Part shown: piece after piece, positions 21,718 to 32,129 of the stretch
How the letters are laid out: each line of letters starts with the position of its first letter
Position numbering within the stretch: the first letter of the stretch is position 1
Source of the DNA: Prodigiosinella confusarubida
GTDB lineage: Bacteria > Pseudomonadota > Gammaproteobacteria > Enterobacterales > Enterobacteriaceae
Length of the DNA stretch: 64,000 nucleotides
Assembly: GCF_002847015.1 (NCBI RefSeq)
Contig: NZ_CP025085.1
Coordinates: forward strand, 124,001 to 188,000
Direction of reading: 5' to 3'
The notes under the pieces: model-generated
What the model was told of the DNA's origin: nothing
Databases searched by the model: none
What the model saw: only the letters and a program-made list of their open reading frames with translations
Translations under genes and position numbers: made by a program

Positions 21718-22491
21718 CTAGCGTAACGAGTGGGTAAACGACAACAACTGCTCAATAAAGATGTCTGGGTGCGAAATAAATGGCGCATGGGCGGCTTTAG
21801 GTATCACAACTGATGTCGATTGCGGTAACTGTGCATCCAGCAAACCCGCTACTTTCCGCGGCACTAATCCATCCAACCCGCCATAAACACGTAAAAAAGG
21901 CCGTTGCAGCGCGGCCAGCGGCTGACGTAAATCCACATGGCGTAGCATTTCCAGTCCGCCAATCAACACCTCAGCACTGGGGGCCGGTTGTCCGGTTACC
22001 ACTGATTTCAACAACCGGGCATCTTGTTTCGCGCTATCAGTACCTAGCGTTTGCAACGCCAGAAAACGTTCTACCGTGCGCTGGAAATCGTCGCTGAGCT
22101 GCTGCTGAAAACCCGCCAACACTTCCGGTTTGATACCCGGCCAGTCCGTCCCGGCACTGAAGCAAGGAGATGATGCCAGCGTAATCAACGCGCTAACCCG
22201 CTCCGGTGCCATCAAAGCGATTTGACTGGCGACCAATCCTCCCAGTGACCACCCCAACCACACTGCTCGCTGCGGTGCCTGCGCCAAGACATGCACGGCC
22301 ATCTCCGCTAACGGCATCGGGCCATATCCCTGACTTTGTCCATATCCCGGCAGATCCACCTGATGCAGGCGAAAATGCGGCGACAATCGCGTTACTATGC
22401 CATTCCATACCTGGGCATTCAGTCCCCATCCGTGCAGCAGCACAAGTTCGCAATCTCCCGAACCTTCCGTATTCCAATACAATGTCTCCAT
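21718..22491 (-). CDS. bioH: Pimeloyl-ACP methyl ester esterase BioH
   Basis: The 257-residue alpha/beta-hydrolase removes the methyl ester from pimeloyl-ACP methyl ester, the step that ends BioC/BioH pimelate synthesis for biotin. Nucleophile Ser82 is in GWSLGG, at the same residue number as E. coli BioH. The oxyanion region is LLHGWGLN, and catalytic His lies in [10 protein letters not shown] near the C-terminus, with Asp in GGLDGLVP. It is divergent from gntX with 57 bp between the starts, as in E. coli. Confidence 0.95.
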   Translation of the reverse strand: METLYWNTEGSGDCELVLLHGWGLNAQVWNGIVTRLSPHFRLHQVDLPGYGQSQGYGPMPLAEMAVHVLAQAPQRAVWLGWSLGGLVASQIALMAPERVSALITLASSPCFSAGTDWPGIKPEVLAGFQQQLSDDFQRTVERFLALQTLGTDSAKQDARLLKSVVTGQPAPSAEVLIGGLEMLRHVDLRQPLAALQRPFLRVYGGLDGLVPRKVAGLLDAQLPQSTSVVIPKAAHAPFISHPDIFIEQLLSFTHSLR

Positions 22492-22548
22492 GCGTTATTG
22501 TCCACTCCGAAAATGTTGTGCGATGTTATCTTCATCAAGGAAGAGGTT

Positions 22549-23250
22549 ATGTTCACTTTCATGGCGCGATGCTGGTTGTGTCAGCAACCGATCTATCATA
22601 GCCATCATGGTATTTGCAGTCACTGTCTGCGTCACTTACCAACACCACCGACCTGTTGCCCACGCTGCGGTCTGCCGGCCAGTTCTTCATCTCTTGCTTG
22701 TGGTCGTTGTCTGCAAAAACCCCCCCCATGGCATGCCCTGCTGTTCGTCAGCGACTATCAGCCCCCCGTGAATACGCTGCTCAAACAGTTCAAGTTCCAG
22801 CGACGTATCGAGCTGGCACCTGTGCTGGCCAGGCTGATCCTGCTACAGTGGCAGAAGCGTTACCGGCACGACTTTCTGAGTATGCCAGACACTTTTTTCA
22901 GGCCAGACATGTTGTTTACCGTACCGCTACACAAGCAACGCCACTGGTGGCGAGGATTTAATCAGACAGAACTGCTCGCGACGACGTTAGCCCACTGGCT
23001 AGGCTGTGATTATGCTCCCCATGCCTTGACGCGCACCCGCAAAACGCAACCACAGCAAGGGCTGGATGCCACCACCCGGCGCAGGAATTTACGCAATGCG
23101 TTTGACTGTAACGTATCACTGGTGGGGAAACGGGTTGTGTTGCTGGATGATGTGGTTACGACCGGCAGTACCGTCGCCGAAATCAGCCGAGTCTTGCTGG
23201 CTCAAGGTGCGTCCTGCGTGCAGATTTGGTGTTTATGCCGCACCTTGTAG
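22549..23250 (+). CDS. gntX: ComF-family phosphoribosyltransferase-like protein GntX
   Basis: The 233-residue protein begins with a zinc-finger-like region of five CxxC-type cysteine pairs (CWLC, CSHC, CPRC, CGRC) typical of ComF/GntX. It ends with a type I PRTase domain carrying VVLLDDVVTTGSTVAE (PRPP loop). ComF is required for DNA uptake in naturally competent bacteria; GntX has been linked to use of DNA as nutrient in E. coli together with hof genes, which lie 20 kb to the left here. The ATG at 22549 has AGGAAGAGG upstream; longer in-frame starts run into bioH on the other strand. Confidence 0.92.
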   Translation: MFTFMARCWLCQQPIYHSHHGICSHCLRHLPTPPTCCPRCGLPASSSSLACGRCLQKPPPWHALLFVSDYQPPVNTLLKQFKFQRRIELAPVLARLILLQWQKRYRHDFLSMPDTFFRPDMLFTVPLHKQRHWWRGFNQTELLATTLAHWLGCDYAPHALTRTRKTQPQQGLDATTRRRNLRNAFDCNVSLVGKRVVLLDDVVTTGSTVAEISRVLLAQGASCVQIWCLCRTL

Positions 23251-23309
23251 TTCCGGGCAGGATGGGCGTATTATAACCCACTAGCATAGTCAACTATTGA
23301 GTTAATATT

Positions 23310-23885
23310 ATGATCCATATTACTGACGCAGCTCAGGAGCATTTTGTCAAACTGTTGGCAAAACAAGAAGAAGGCTCGCAGATTCGTGTCTTCGTTATCA
23401 ATCCCGGCACACCCAATGCGGAATGCGGTGTGTCCTACTGCCCACCCGATGCCGTTGAAGCTAGTGATACCGAGCTGAAATTCGAAAAACTGTCCGCCTA
23501 TGTGGATGAACTCAGCGCACCTTATCTGGAAGATGCCGAGATCGATTTTGTTACCGACCAACTGGGTTCCCAGCTGACGCTAAAGGCACCTAACGCCAAA
23601 ATGCGTAAAGTGGACGATGATGCCCCGCTGATGGAGCGCGTAGAATACGTGCTGCAATCTCAGATTAACCCGCAATTGGCCGGTCATGGTGGTCGCGTTA
23701 CACTAATGGAAATTACCGATGACAATTTGGCCATCCTGCAATTCGGCGGCGGCTGTAACGGTTGTTCCATGGTGGATTACACGCTGAAAGAAGGTATTGA
23801 GAAAGAGTTACTACAGAAATTCCCAGAGCTGAAAGGCGTCCGGGATCTCACTGAACACCAGCGCGGCGAACACTCCTACTACTGA
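23310..23885 (+). CDS. nfuA: Fe/S biogenesis protein NfuA
   Basis: The 191-residue protein carries an N-terminal degenerate A-type carrier domain (about 1-95) and a C-terminal Nfu domain with the cluster-binding CNGC motif, Cys149 and Cys152, exactly as in E. coli. It transfers 4Fe-4S clusters to apoproteins under oxidative stress or iron starvation. It follows gntX as in E. coli, but the gluconate permease gntT that normally comes next is absent. Confidence 0.97.
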   Translation: MIHITDAAQEHFVKLLAKQEEGSQIRVFVINPGTPNAECGVSYCPPDAVEASDTELKFEKLSAYVDELSAPYLEDAEIDFVTDQLGSQLTLKAPNAKMRKVDDDAPLMERVEYVLQSQINPQLAGHGGRVTLMEITDDNLAILQFGGGCNGCSMVDYTLKEGIEKELLQKFPELKGVRDLTEHQRGEHSYY

Positions 23886-23909
23886 TTTTTCTGTATAAAT
23901 GTCCCCGCT

Positions 23910-23944
23910 CAGCAATCTGTCCTTTAACCTGGGACAGATTGCTG
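23910..23944. terminator. Strong hairpin between convergent nfuA and malQ
   Basis: A perfect 13-bp inverted repeat, CAGCAATCTGTCC and GGACAGATTGCTG, has a 9-base loop. It lies 24 bp after the nfuA stop; only a short T-rich stretch follows. The remaining 137 bp before malQ show nothing more. Confidence 0.7.
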
Positions 23945-24081
23945 TTGGTAGTATCGGGATTATTATCCTGGCGAAAAAGGTATCTTTCTAAGCTACAACA
24001 TATTGATTAACATTATTTTTTAGTTCATCGGCCGTAGTGGCAATGCAATATTCGCAGGATTGACGCTAGCCAATTACCGAT

Positions 24082-26199
24082 TCACTGGCTTTCTGATTTC
24101 TTTTTACGTTTATTCGCTGGTCGGGGCATAGATTCACCGCGACGCAGATCAATATCGCGGATCAAACGTTCCAGATAGCGGTCATCAAACACAGAATCCA
24201 GCGTCCTGCTCAGCTTACGCCGCCAGTTCGGATATTCCCCTCGCCCGGTTCCCGGTACGTTCACCGGGGTTGCCATATCCAGCCAGTCTTCAATTTGCAG
24301 ACCCAATAACGCACTATTGCTGTCAGCCAGATAACGCTGTACACCACGATTAAGCTGAGCGCTCATGGTTGTTAGCGAGGCATTGCGCCCTACCCGTTGC
24401 GGCAACAATCCATGTGCGTGCAAGGCATCCAATAGCCCTTGTTTCGCTTTTTCACGCGCCTTTATCTGTTCCTGCAAGATCTCGGGGCTCGGGTACAAAC
24501 CGAGATCTTTGCCAAGTGTCAAATCCACACCCTGCCAGTAACCACGCAGTGTCGCCAGATCGTGAGTAGTAATGGTGGCCATCGACCGGCGGGGATAGTC
24601 CTCCGGCGCACGAAAACGATTCTGCTTATCTTTTTCAAAAAATAGCACTTTATAGGAGTAGATCTTGCTGTCATGCAGCTTGCCAACAATCTCGTCTGGA
24701 ACCGTACCCAGATCCTCACCAATCACCAGACAGCGTTGCCGCTGACTCTCCAGTGCCAATACGGCCAGCAAATCATCAACCGGATAAAAGACATAAGCAC
24801 CATTCACAGCCGGTTCTGAATGCGGAATCCACCATAAACGCAGCAGCGCCATGACGTGATCGATACGCAATGCGCCACTATGGGCCATGTTGCTGCGAAT
24901 CACATCAATAAAGGGCTGGTAACCATATCGCTGTAACTGCTGTGGACTCATCGGCGTAAGTTGCCAATTCTGACCCATCGGGCCCAGCGCATCCGGTGGT
25001 GCACCGATACTGGCCTCCAGACAGTAAGTTTGCCGGTCATGCCAGGTATCGACTCCGCCCCGCGCGACACCGACAGCCAGGTCTCGATACAGACCGATAG
25101 GCATCCCCAGTTGCTTGCTATGAGCAAAACATTCCGCCAGTTGTTCATGCGCCAACCACTGTAGCCAACTATAAAAGGCAATATCGTCAGCATGCTTTAG
25201 CCGAAACGCGCTAACCGCCGCCCCTTGTACATCCCGATAACCTTCAGGCCAGTGCAACCAGTCAATAAAGTTTTCACCCTGATGATTCAGATAAGCTTGC
25301 AGTACATCATAGGTCGCTTGCTGCTCCAGGCTTTTACCACCATCTTTCACAAACTGCTGGAATGCAATAATGTGCGGATCCAGCTGGCTACGATGATTAA
25401 AATGCTGAAATGACAGACGCAGTGCGGTGAGTTTCAATGTGGTCACAACATCATAATCGACCCAGCGGTTGGCACGAGCAGCAGACAGCGTGCGTTGTGT
25501 TTCTTCTTCCTGCCACCACTGTTGAGCACTCACGCTCTGATGGAAATCATCAACCTGATTCACATCGATATAGACGATATTCAGCCAGTTACGGGATGAA
25601 GGGCTATAAGGACTGGCCGCCTCTGGATCTGCCGGATAGAGTGAATGCAGAGGATTAAGTCCCACAAAGGCCCCGCCCCGCCTGGCGATCTGTTCTACCA
25701 AAACTTTCAGATCGCCAAAATCACCAATACCCCAGTTATTCTGGGAGCGCAGGGTGTAAAGCTGGATGGTTACCCCCCACCAGCGTTTCCCCTGCTCCAG
25801 GGGTTCGGGCTCATAACAACATAGCGGAGCGATAATCAAGCGGCATGACCATTGCTGATTATTCTGCATCAATGTCAGTTGGTGATATCCCAGAGGAAGA
25901 TTGTCAGGCAGTACCAACTTTGTACCACCAGTGATCTGGCCTTCGATCATGCCGCCTTTTTCATAACTGAACGCCCAATGGTATTCGCCTTGACCTGCCA
26001 GCGGCACCACTGTCTGCTCCCCCTGCCGAAACACTTTCACTGGCGGCACCGGTGCCTGCTTATCGTTACTATCACCCAGTATTTGCAGTAGTTTTTCTTT
26101 AATCTCTCTGGCTATCACCTGTTCATTGCCGTAAGCATCGGTATAAGTCTCCGCAATTCCCACTTGCTGGGATACGGCCTTTTTCGCCTTCAGTACCAT
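24082..26199 (-). CDS. malQ: 4-alpha-glucanotransferase (amylomaltase)
   Basis: The 705-residue GH77 enzyme moves glucan segments between maltodextrins, producing longer chains for MalP and free glucose. Catalytic motifs are visible: nucleophile Asp in RIDHVMALLR, acid/base Glu in VIGEDLGTVP and Asp in TTHDLATLRGYW. The N-terminal extension of about 140 residues is typical of the enterobacterial form. The C-terminus is basic (KRKKKSESQ). It starts 12 bp after malP on the same strand, so malPQ is an operon. Confidence 0.96.
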   Translation of the reverse strand: MVLKAKKAVSQQVGIAETYTDAYGNEQVIAREIKEKLLQILGDSNDKQAPVPPVKVFRQGEQTVVPLAGQGEYHWAFSYEKGGMIEGQITGGTKLVLPDNLPLGYHQLTLMQNNQQWSCRLIIAPLCCYEPEPLEQGKRWWGVTIQLYTLRSQNNWGIGDFGDLKVLVEQIARRGGAFVGLNPLHSLYPADPEAASPYSPSSRNWLNIVYIDVNQVDDFHQSVSAQQWWQEEETQRTLSAARANRWVDYDVVTTLKLTALRLSFQHFNHRSQLDPHIIAFQQFVKDGGKSLEQQATYDVLQAYLNHQGENFIDWLHWPEGYRDVQGAAVSAFRLKHADDIAFYSWLQWLAHEQLAECFAHSKQLGMPIGLYRDLAVGVARGGVDTWHDRQTYCLEASIGAPPDALGPMGQNWQLTPMSPQQLQRYGYQPFIDVIRSNMAHSGALRIDHVMALLRLWWIPHSEPAVNGAYVFYPVDDLLAVLALESQRQRCLVIGEDLGTVPDEIVGKLHDSKIYSYKVLFFEKDKQNRFRAPEDYPRRSMATITTHDLATLRGYWQGVDLTLGKDLGLYPSPEILQEQIKAREKAKQGLLDALHAHGLLPQRVGRNASLTTMSAQLNRGVQRYLADSNSALLGLQIEDWLDMATPVNVPGTGRGEYPNWRRKLSRTLDSVFDDRYLERLIRDIDLRRGESMPRPANKRKKKSESQ

Positions 26200-26211
26200 T
26201 TTATTTATTCC

Positions 26212-28656
26212 TTAACAACGCATTTGCCAAATGCGTTTCTGGTAATCATGAATCGCCCGATCAGCACTGAATATCCCCATTCTGGCGGTATTCAGTACAC
26301 AACGATGCGTCCATTCATCCGGTTCACGATAGAGCGTATCCACACGCTGCTGTATTTGACAGTAAGGAGCGAAATCAGCCAGGACAAGGTAGGGATCGCC
26401 ATTCTCCAGCAAGCTATTCAGCAAAGGCGCAAAGGCGTCTTTATTGCCCTGGCTGAAAGCACCACTGGCAAGCTCATCTAGTATGTCTTTTAACAATGCA
26501 TTATCGGCGATGTAACGTGACGGTTCATACCCCTGATTTACCAATGCTTTAACCTGATCAACGGTATGGCCGAAAATAAATAGATTTTCTTCTCCTATCT
26601 GCTGTGACATTTCCACATTGGCCCCATCAAGAGTACCAACCGTCAGTGCTCCATTGAGCGCCAACTTCATATTCCCAGTACCTGAGGCTTCTTTGCCTGC
26701 CGTCGAAATCTGTTCAGATACATCAGCGGCAGGAATAATACGTTCTGCCATCGATACTCGATAATCTGGTAGAAATACGACTTTCAGACGGTCATTACAC
26801 CGTGTGTCACGATTGATTTTATCTGCCACACAATTGATGGCATAGATGATATTTTTCGCCAATACATAGCCCGGTGCCGCCTTGGCGCCGAACAGAAAAA
26901 GGCGCGGCACGATATCCAGTTGTGGATTATCTCTTAATTGTCGGTACAGACCGAGAATGTGCAATAAATTCAAATGCTGACGTTTATATTCATGTAAACG
27001 TTTAATCTGCACATCGAACAGCGCATTCGGATCAATAATCAGCCCCTGTTCCCGGGTCAGCAACGTCGCCAGTCGCAACTTGTTATCCTGTTTTATCTGC
27101 CGGTAACGCTGACGAAACCCTGCATCATCCGCAAAGGGAACCAAGCCCTCCAGTGCTGGCAAATGATTCACCCATTCGGCGCCCAGCGTTTCATCAATCA
27201 GCGCCGACAACGACGGGTTACACTGTTTAAGCCAGCGGCGCGGCGTGATCCCGTTAGTCACATTATGGAATTTCCCCGGCCAGAGCTGATGGTATTCGGG
27301 AAAGAGGTCTTTTATCACCAGTTCGGAATGCAGTTCCGCCACGCCATTAACCGCAAAACAAGCCACAACACACAGATTAGCCATGCGGATCTGACGGTGA
27401 TGCAGCACCGCCAAGCGCGCCCAGACGTTTCGATCTCCCGGCCACCGCTGATCAACCAGGATCTTAAAGCGCACGTTGATTTCCCTGATGATAGCGAAAT
27501 GACGTGGCAGCAGCCGACGAAACAGCCTTTCGTCCCAGTGCTCCAGCGCTTCCGGCATCAACGTGTGGTTAGTATAAGCGAACAAACGACAGGTAATCTG
27601 CCAGGCGTCATCCCAGCACATCTGGTGGTCATCCATCAACAGACGCATGGTTTCCGGGATCGCCAGTGTCGGATGGGTATCGTTTAGTTGCACGACTTCA
27701 TAGTCAGGCAGCGACGTCAATTCCCGACCGGCTTGCACATGTCGGCGCAGGATATCCGCCATTGCACAAGCACACTGAAAATATTGCTGCATAAGACGCA
27801 AACGTTTACCTGCCTGATGATTGTCATTCGGGTATAACACCTTGGTCAGACTGGCGGCTGCGATCCCTTTTTGCTCGGCTTTCAAATAATGACCAGCATT
27901 GAACAAGGAGAGATCAAACGGATCCGGATCAGTCGCCTGCCATAGCCGCAACGGCTGTACGATACCATTACGATACCCAATAACCGGAATATCCCAGGCT
28001 TCTCCTGTTAGCCTCAGCGCTGGCAACCAACATTCACTGCCATCGGGCTGCCGTTCCACATGGCCGCCGAAACCGACTGCCGTGGACAGTTCCGGACGCG
28101 GGTGTGCCCACGGATAATCGTTTCGCTGCCAGTCATCCGGTGTTTCACACTGAAATCCATCTTCAAAGTGCTGGCGAAACAGGCCATATTGATAATTCAA
28201 GCCATAACCGATGGCGGGTTGCCCAACCGTCGCCATCGCATCCAGATAACAGGACGCCAAACGCCCCAACCCGCCATTACCCAACGCCGGATCGATTTCT
28301 TGTTCCAGAACATCGCTTAATACCAATTGATGCTCCGTCAGTGCATTAGCGACATCGTCATACCAGCCAAGGCTTAACAGATTATTCCCGGTCAGACGCC
28401 CAGGCAAAAACTCCATTGACAGATAATTGACATGACGCAGCACCGGTTTATCGATAGAGGATACCGTCTTGCCAGAAGCTGATGGCAGCGGTTTAGGAGA
28501 AAACGTCAACGCCATCAGTTGCTCTGAAAGTGCAGCACTTATCACCCGCCAGCACAGGCGAGGAGATAACTCGCCAAGGGCTGAAACACCGTAAGCCTGC
28601 TGCTGGCGCAACAGGGTGGACGCGAACTGTAACGGATTAAATGAAGACGAAGACAT
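26212..28656 (-). CDS. malP: Maltodextrin phosphorylase
   Basis: The 814-residue GT35 enzyme releases glucose-1-phosphate from maltodextrins. The PLP-binding region reads [15 protein letters not shown] with the Schiff-base Lys. The N-terminus is slightly longer than in E. coli MalP (797 aa) owing to an insertion at about residues 58-74. The ATG at 28656 has GAGGAGAG upstream. Unlike E. coli, the activator gene malT does not sit upstream. The glpR stop lies 46 bp before the start on the same strand, and no MalT box (GGAKGA type) is evident there, so expression may depend on transcription from further upstream. Confidence 0.96.
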   Translation of the reverse strand: MSSSSFNPLQFASTLLRQQQAYGVSALGELSPRLCWRVISAALSEQLMALTFSPKPLPSASGKTVSSIDKPVLRHVNYLSMEFLPGRLTGNNLLSLGWYDDVANALTEHQLVLSDVLEQEIDPALGNGGLGRLASCYLDAMATVGQPAIGYGLNYQYGLFRQHFEDGFQCETPDDWQRNDYPWAHPRPELSTAVGFGGHVERQPDGSECWLPALRLTGEAWDIPVIGYRNGIVQPLRLWQATDPDPFDLSLFNAGHYLKAEQKGIAAASLTKVLYPNDNHQAGKRLRLMQQYFQCACAMADILRRHVQAGRELTSLPDYEVVQLNDTHPTLAIPETMRLLMDDHQMCWDDAWQITCRLFAYTNHTLMPEALEHWDERLFRRLLPRHFAIIREINVRFKILVDQRWPGDRNVWARLAVLHHRQIRMANLCVVACFAVNGVAELHSELVIKDLFPEYHQLWPGKFHNVTNGITPRRWLKQCNPSLSALIDETLGAEWVNHLPALEGLVPFADDAGFRQRYRQIKQDNKLRLATLLTREQGLIIDPNALFDVQIKRLHEYKRQHLNLLHILGLYRQLRDNPQLDIVPRLFLFGAKAAPGYVLAKNIIYAINCVADKINRDTRCNDRLKVVFLPDYRVSMAERIIPAADVSEQISTAGKEASGTGNMKLALNGALTVGTLDGANVEMSQQIGEENLFIFGHTVDQVKALVNQGYEPSRYIADNALLKDILDELASGAFSQGNKDAFAPLLNSLLENGDPYLVLADFAPYCQIQQRVDTLYREPDEWTHRCVLNTARMGIFSADRAIHDYQKRIWQMRC

Positions 28657-28702
28657 CGCGCCTCTCTCCTCTGTCTGTGTGATGGGAAAAGGCACGTCGG
28701 GA

Positions 28703-29461
28703 TTAGCACAACTCCAACTGTACCTTATGCTGCTCGATAATTTTCAGCACACTGGATGGCGGTAATTGATCGGTAAAAAGGTAGTCGATCAAGTCCATAT
28801 TACCCAAATTGACCATAGCATTTCGGCCAAACTTAGAGTGGTCGGTCACCAGCATCACACAACGGGAGTTTTCGATAATCGCCCGTTTGGTGCGGACTTC
28901 GTGGTAATCAAACTCTAGCAATGACCCATCCATGTCAATGCCGCTAATTCCCAAAATGCCGAAATCCAGCCGAAACTGGGAAATAAAATCCAGCGTGGCT
29001 TCCCCCATAATTCCGCCATCACGACTACGGACTTCCCCGCCAGCCAGGATAAGACGAAAATCCTCTTTGGCCGTCAGCAACGTTGCCACATTCAAGTTGT
29101 TGGTAACCACACGCAAGTCATTATGATTCATGAGCGCATGGGCAACCGCTTCCGGCGTGGTACCGATATCAATAAAAAGTGTGGCGCCATCGGGAATCTG
29201 ACTGGCAACCTTCCTGGCAATACGGTTTTTTTCATCCGACCACATCATTTTACGATCATGATAAGCGGTATTTACTGAACTGGAAGGCAACGCCGCGCCA
29301 CCGTGATGGCGATGAATTTTATTCTGTTCAGCCAAATCATTAAGATCACGGCGAATAGTTTGCGGACTGACAGCGAAATGTTCCACCAACTCTTCGGTAC
29401 TGACGTACCCTTGCCGACGCACCAGTTCAATAATCTCATCATGCCGTTGTGTTTGCTTCAC
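28703..29461 (-). CDS. glpR: Glycerol-3-phosphate regulon repressor GlpR (DeoR family)
   Basis: The 252-residue repressor has an N-terminal DeoR helix-turn-helix (about 20-41, [20 protein letters not shown]) and a C-terminal sugar-phosphate-binding DeoRC domain. It represses glp genes until sn-glycerol-3-phosphate binds. I chose the GTG at 29461, giving (V/M)KQTQRH as in E. coli and an ideal 7-base gap to GAGAGG; an ATG two codons upstream is too close to that site. It follows glpG by 25 bp on the same strand. Likely GlpR operators are seen before glpD (39003-39044). Confidence 0.95.
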   Translation of the reverse strand: MKQTQRHDEIIELVRRQGYVSTEELVEHFAVSPQTIRRDLNDLAEQNKIHRHHGGAALPSSSVNTAYHDRKMMWSDEKNRIARKVASQIPDGATLFIDIGTTPEAVAHALMNHNDLRVVTNNLNVATLLTAKEDFRLILAGGEVRSRDGGIMGEATLDFISQFRLDFGILGISGIDMDGSLLEFDYHEVRTKRAIIENSRCVMLVTDHSKFGRNAMVNLGNMDLIDYLFTDQLPPSSVLKIIEQHKVQLELC

Positions 29462-29486
29462 ATTCATCCCTCTCAAACATTTGGTT

Positions 29487-30311
29487 TTACCGCTGCCTGT
29501 TACGTGTATCCCAAAAAGCCATCAGTAGCCCGATGACCAGACCCGCTACGTGTGCCCCATTGGCAATGGACATGCCTAAGATATTGAAATACCCAGCAAC
29601 CAACCACAATAGCGCAAATACCATCAAACCACGCTGCAAATGCAAGTGGCCATGTGGTTCCCGCTCGCCCCTCAGCCAGACATACCCCATCAGGGCATAA
29701 ACCACTCCAGACAAACCGCCAAAATAAATACCGCTGAACCATGATTGTACCCAGCCGCTGGCGAGCGACGACAGTAACAGGATGACAAACAATTTACGGG
29801 TACCCAGCGTTTTCTCTACTGGGCCGCCCAGATACCACCACCACAACAGATTAAACAGAATGTGCAGCGGTGAGAAATGCAACAGAATATGGCTAAACCA
29901 ACGCCAAAGCTGGAATCCTTGACCAGGGCCAGGGAAAGCCAACAGAGGCATAATGCGGTTCACACCATAGATCTGCATCAACAGATAAACGGCGATGGTC
30001 ACCACCATCACTGACAATGTAAGCAAACCGGCGCCTTGACACACAATTTGCAGATAAGAAAATGACTGATAACGAAGTCCTGATTTGGTAGAGCCGGTTT
30101 CCCAACTGGCCGCCTGATAACGCTGGTGGTGAGGTTCACGTAAAAATTGTTCCAATTCCTGTTGTACCCGCACCAGTTGCTTTTCATCAGGCAATAACAA
30201 CTCGGCCTCGTTCCCGTTCATATGCATCACAAGTTTGACTTTCTGCGTATGCATATAATCAACAAACGCCTGAGCCAAACGGGGATTCGATAACGCAATA
30301 ATTCGGATCAT
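29487..30311 (-). CDS. glpG: Rhomboid intramembrane serine protease GlpG
   Basis: The 274-residue protein has a cytoplasmic N-terminal domain (1-85) and six TM helices. The catalytic pair is Ser in [13 protein letters not shown] and His in [11 protein letters not shown]; the HxxxN oxyanion motif ([14 protein letters not shown]) is also present. The true start is the ATG at 30311, matching E. coli MLMITSFANPR; a longer reading frame runs into a repeat element and is unlikely. In E. coli the order is glpE-glpG-glpR; here glpE is 1.8 kb away beyond a chimeric gene and a repeat. Confidence 0.94.
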   Translation of the reverse strand: MIRIIALSNPRLAQAFVDYMHTQKVKLVMHMNGNEAELLLPDEKQLVRVQQELEQFLREPHHQRYQAASWETGSTKSGLRYQSFSYLQIVCQGAGLLTLSVMVVTIAVYLLMQIYGVNRIMPLLAFPGPGQGFQLWRWFSHILLHFSPLHILFNLLWWWYLGGPVEKTLGTRKLFVILLLSSLASGWVQSWFSGIYFGGLSGVVYALMGYVWLRGEREPHGHLHLQRGLMVFALLWLVAGYFNILGMSIANGAHVAGLVIGLLMAFWDTRNRQR

Positions 30312-30365
30312 AGCTGCTGCAACATCCTCGTTTATCGACCTCAATAAAACTGACATTAAAACACG

Positions 30366-30566
30366 TATACCCACTAAATTTCAGATGCAGGAAAGCAGCA
30401 ACCGAATGAATCCCCAGGAGCTTACGCAAGTCTGGAACCGGGTGGCAAGCCTGCCGGGAATATATTTGAACGTGGCTTGTCGTGGCCCTAAAAGTGCGAG
30501 ATTCAGGGATGGACCGGGCAACTGAGGGCAGGCGACGCACCAACAACGTGAAAGATGGCGGGTATA
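30366..30566. repeat. ERIC/MITE-like repeat, copy B (about 200 bp)
   Basis: The left end TATACCCACTAAATTTCAGA (then TGCAGG) and right end CAACGTGAAAGATGGCGGGT (then ATA) are imperfect inverted copies, matching copies A and D. Internally it shares CAACCGAATGAATCCC with copy A and carries about 80 extra bases. It lies in the 486-bp stretch 30312-30797 between glpG and the chimeric gene. The rest of that stretch (30567-30797) is AT-rich, presumably the promoter of the chimeric gene, with an AGGGAGG ribosome-binding site at 30781-30787. Confidence 0.7.
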
Positions 30567-30797
30567 TCACTATCAATTCAGCATAATGGTCAACTATACC
30601 TATTACACTTTACCCTGTATGCGTGATGTTCGTCACATCTCTCCATCCTTCCATTTTATTTCCCATAACAACCTGTTCACGCATTGACATATTTTGTGCT
30701 GATTTTTGTTTACTTCCGTTTAGTCCGGCAACCTATGATCACAGTCACTTTTTAGCCAATAGCGCTCACTTAATCTCAATAGGGAGGCGTGAATATT

Positions 30798-32078
30798 ATG
30801 TTTCTTGAAGAACGGCGAAATAAGATTCTGGAATATCTGGATAAATATGATCGTGCCAGTATGAAATATCTAGCACACCTTTTTGACGTTACTAAAGAAA
30901 CCATACGCAGTGATTTAAATGTGTTAGCTAGCCGGAATTTAATTCAACGTTGCCATGGCGGCGCTATGGTTATACGACGGCACTTGCAATCAGAACTAAT
31001 TACTGAAACCGGGAAAGATTTTGAAGTTTTATTAAAAAGCATAAAAAAACCGGAAAGAAATATTGCCATAAAAAATAAAGGAAATACGATGAATGGTAAA
31101 GTTTGTATTCTTGGTTCTTTTAATGTGGATATCATTGCCAGAGTCGAACGATTCCCAAAAGGAGGGGAATCGCTATTGGCTCAGGGAAGCGCATTAGGAC
31201 CGGGAGGTAAAGGCGCTAATCAAGCGATGGCCGCCAGTCGTGCTGGTGCAAAAGTGCATTTCGTCTCAAAAGTAGGAAAAGATCAATTCAGTCATTTTGC
31301 TTATGAACATCTTTCCAAATCGGAAATACATTCCTTTAAACTTTATCAGTCTGATACCGAGCCCACAGGAAACGCCATTATTTATGTTTCCCAACAGAAT
31401 GGCGAAAATATGATTACCATCTATCCCGGCGCAAATAAAACCATTACCGACGAAGAAATTGCAGAGATCATGCCTGAACTTGAAAACTCAGACGTATTGC
31501 TACTGCAACTGGAAAATAATTTTTCATCCCTATTAAGGGTCATGAAATTAGCCAAAGCGCTAAATACAAAAATCATTCTCAATCCGGCACCTTATTCAAG
31601 TGATGTACTTTCCTGTCTGGATTATGTTGATGTCATCACGCCTAATGAAACAGAAGCGTCGTTACTCTCCAACATTGAAGTCAACGATTTAAGCAGTGCC
31701 ATAAGTGCCATTACTTCTCGCAAAATCCCCATCGTGCTGGGAGCGGCCCTGGCTGCCTGTTTTGTCGCACCAATCCCGTTTGTGCACAACAACACGTTCA
31801 CCATTTTACTGCTCTCTCTAGGGTATTTTTGCTCTCAACTGCCCTCTGGCGTAATTTGGACACTGGCAACCGATATCGCGCCCAAAGACCAGGAGGCATC
31901 GTTAGGAGCGATTCAGAATTTTGGTGGTTTCCTGGGGGCGGCCAGTGCGCCGATCATCACCGGTATCATTCTTGATACCACCGGTATGTTTACCGACGTC
32001 TTTTTCCTCGGCGCGGGACTACTCATGCTGGGGGCATTAAACTACGGTTTGTTTGTCAGAAAACCGATTCAGGAATAA
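30798..32078 (+). pseudogene. Chimeric remnant: DeoR HTH + truncated ribokinase + C-terminal MFS transporter
   Basis: The 426-codon frame is open but joins parts of unrelated proteins. Residues 1-70 are a DeoR-type winged helix (DVTKETIRSDLNVLASRNLI). From residue 98 a ribokinase/PfkB kinase begins (KVCILGSFNVD, GPGGKGANQA). It stops near residue 312 (KIPIV, nucleotide about 31736), before the C-terminal DTTGAGD-like catalytic motif. The last 113 residues are hydrophobic and resemble TM helices 9-12 of an MFS sugar-acid transporter (LPSGVIWTLATD, then LGAIQNFGGFLGA). The kinase part is AT-richer than the MFS part. Best reading: an in-frame deletion removed the kinase C-terminus and most of a downstream transporter gene. 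The HTH could still be functional; the kinase and transporter should not be. Confidence 0.8.
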
Positions 32079-32091
32079 GTACGTGACGGAC

Positions 32092-32122
32092 GGGTATGGC
32101 GTGGCTGACACGCCATACCCGA
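32092..32122. terminator. Perfect hairpin between the chimeric gene and glpE
   Basis: CGGGTATGGCGTG-GCTGA-CACGCCATACCCG is a 13-bp perfect stem between convergent genes. It starts 14 bp after the chimera stop. No long T-run follows, but the stem is strong. It is probably the original terminator of the transporter gene. Confidence 0.7.
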
Positions 32123-32129
32123 GTGATTA

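Noticed and set aside
22336-22548. In-frame N-terminal extension of gntX
   Set aside because: It overlaps bioH on the other strand and is not found in GntX proteins. The ATG at 22549 has its own ribosome-binding site.
30798-32078. Reading the gene as a functional ribokinase or a functional MFS transporter
   Set aside because: The kinase lacks its C-terminal catalytic motif and the transporter part has only about four of twelve helices.
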